From Candidatus Omnitrophota bacterium (GTDB lineage: Bacteria; Omnitrophota; Gorgyraeia; Gygaellales; Profunditerraquicolaceae): DNA of 5,850 nucleotides. Positions within the stretch are counted from its first letter, which is position 1; every line of letters begins with the position of its first letter. The position numbers and the translations under genes are program-made. A model generated the notes under the pieces. It searched no databases, was not told the DNA's origin, and was given only the letters and a program-made list of their open reading frames with translations. The DNA is taken from contig JAQTRM010000018.1 of assembly GCA_028711825.1 (NCBI GenBank), forward strand, positions 18,955 to 24,804, in the 5' to 3' direction. This document shows positions 5,128-5,850 of this stretch, piece by piece.

Positions 5128-5850
5128 CGATTGCCTGGGGCATGAGAAGATCCTGGGTTTGGTCCTTCCGGAATTGGAAAAGAACCGTTTTCTGGGATCG
5201 TATATTTTCAGCGGTCCGGAAGGGATCGGAAAGAAGATGGCTGCCCTGGCAATCGCCCAATATCTTAACTGCGAGGGGGAGGGTGAGCGCCCCTGCCAGT
5301 CTTGCGGGGGATGCCTGAAGCTTCAAAACGGACAACATCCCGACCTCCATATTATCCAGAACGGCGAGGCGCAGGTGAAGATTGAGGATATCCGCGAGAT
5401 CCTGAGGCAGGCGGGTTTCCGTCCCTATGAAGGCAGGGTAAAGGTTTTTATCGTCGACAACGCGCATAAGCTTAATCCCGAGGCGGCCAATTCCTTGTTG
5501 AAGATCCTGGAAGAGCCGCCAAAAGACGCTTTATTTATCCTGATAACGCATAAACCGCAGAGCATTATCAAGACGGTGCTTTCGCGCTGCCGGATGATCA
5601 AGTTTTCCCCTCTGTCCCGGGGAAGGCTGGAGGATATCCTGGTTAAGGATTATTTCCTGGACAGGTCCGCGGCGCATTTTCTTGCTTTTTACTCCGAAGG
5701 GCGCCTGGGGTTGGCGTTGAAACTAAAGGATACCGCTTTGCTGCGGGAAAAGAACCGGATTATCGAATCTCTGGCGCTTTCTTCAAAACCGCTTGACCGG
5801 GAGATCATGGGGCAGAACAAAGAACAGCTGCAGTCTTCCCTGAACATCCT
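5117..5850 (+). CDS. holB: DNA polymerase III delta' subunit, 5' part (runs off the window)
   Basis: This open frame has no stop before the right edge; 244 codons are visible of an expected 310-340. It is the delta' subunit of the clamp loader, an AAA+ protein that helps open and place the sliding clamp during replication. Visible motifs are a Walker A-like GPEGIGKK (33-40) and four cysteines at 52, 60, 63 and 66 forming the zinc module typical of DnaX/delta' proteins. The Walker B-like strand is VFIVDNAHKL (110-119). ANSLLKILEEPP (124-135) and the SRC motif (156-158), whose R157 is the arginine finger that acts on a neighbouring ATPase subunit, follow. The P-loop has Lys instead of Ser/Thr after GK, and Walker B has DNAH instead of DE, both fitting delta' as a non-hydrolysing subunit rather than the DnaX (gamma/tau) ATPase. 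The short N terminus and position directly after tmk also favour HolB over DnaX. The ATG at 5117 overlaps the tmk stop, with GGGAG upstream. Confidence 0.93.
   Translation, partial: MRFNDCLGHEKILGLVLPELEKNRFLGSYIFSGPEGIGKKMAALAIAQYLNCEGEGERPCQSCGGCLKLQNGQHPDLHIIQNGEAQVKIEDIREILRQAGFRPYEGRVKVFIVDNAHKLNPEAANSLLKILEEPPKDALFILITHKPQSIIKTVLSRCRMIKFSPLSRGRLEDILVKDYFLDRSAAHFLAFYSEGRLGLALKLKDTALLREKNRIIESLALSSKPLDREIMGQNKEQLQSSLNI

Noticed and set aside
1..5850. CRISPR array, tRNA, rRNA, prophage or defence genes
   Set aside because: I saw no regularly spaced repeats, cloverleaf-like genes or mobile-element proteins; nearly all of the window is housekeeping coding sequence.

Overview
The window holds a compact run of seven plus-strand genes, most of them translationally coupled, with no sign of phage, plasmid or defence functions. 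In order they are: a membrane-anchored PIN/TRAM protein of the YacL type, ispD, ispF, a CysE-type serine acetyltransferase, cysS, tmk, and the start of holB (DNA polymerase III delta'), which runs off the right edge. This is a bacterial housekeeping region. The order YacL-ispD-ispF-cysE-cysS matches the Bacillus subtilis yacL-ispD-ispF-gltX-cysE-cysS cluster except that gltX is missing. The coupled tmk-holB pair is also common in bacteria. The protein sequences look like those of a deep-branching bacterium that uses the MEP isoprenoid pathway. The moderate G+C content and AT-rich palindromic spacers would fit an uncultured lineage such as Omnitrophota, but that placement is a guess from general resemblance and was not tested.

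Layout. Positions 5-2832 form a tight block: YacL/ispD overlap by 1 nt (TAATG), ispD/ispF overlap by 4 nt (ATGA), and ispF and cysE are separated by 1 nt. A 60-nt AT-rich spacer that is almost entirely palindromic (2833-2892) precedes cysS (2893-4335). A 186-nt spacer between cysS and tmk is filled by a G+C-rich element with 24-nt imperfect terminal inverted repeats and two internal hairpins (4332-4492). The cysS stop codon lies inside its left repeat. tmk (4522-5127) overlaps holB (5117 to beyond 5850) by 11 nt.

Functionally, IspD and IspF catalyse two steps of the MEP route to isopentenyl diphosphate. CysE makes O-acetylserine for cysteine synthesis, and CysS loads cysteine onto tRNA. Tmk makes dTDP for DNA synthesis, and HolB is part of the clamp loader. 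The PIN/TRAM protein is probably an RNA- or nucleic-acid-acting nuclease at the membrane. The coding part is ordinary. The most interesting material is in the two spacers, which look like small mobile or structured repeats, and in an unusual hydrophobic N-terminal extension on CysE. I found no convincing new biological system.
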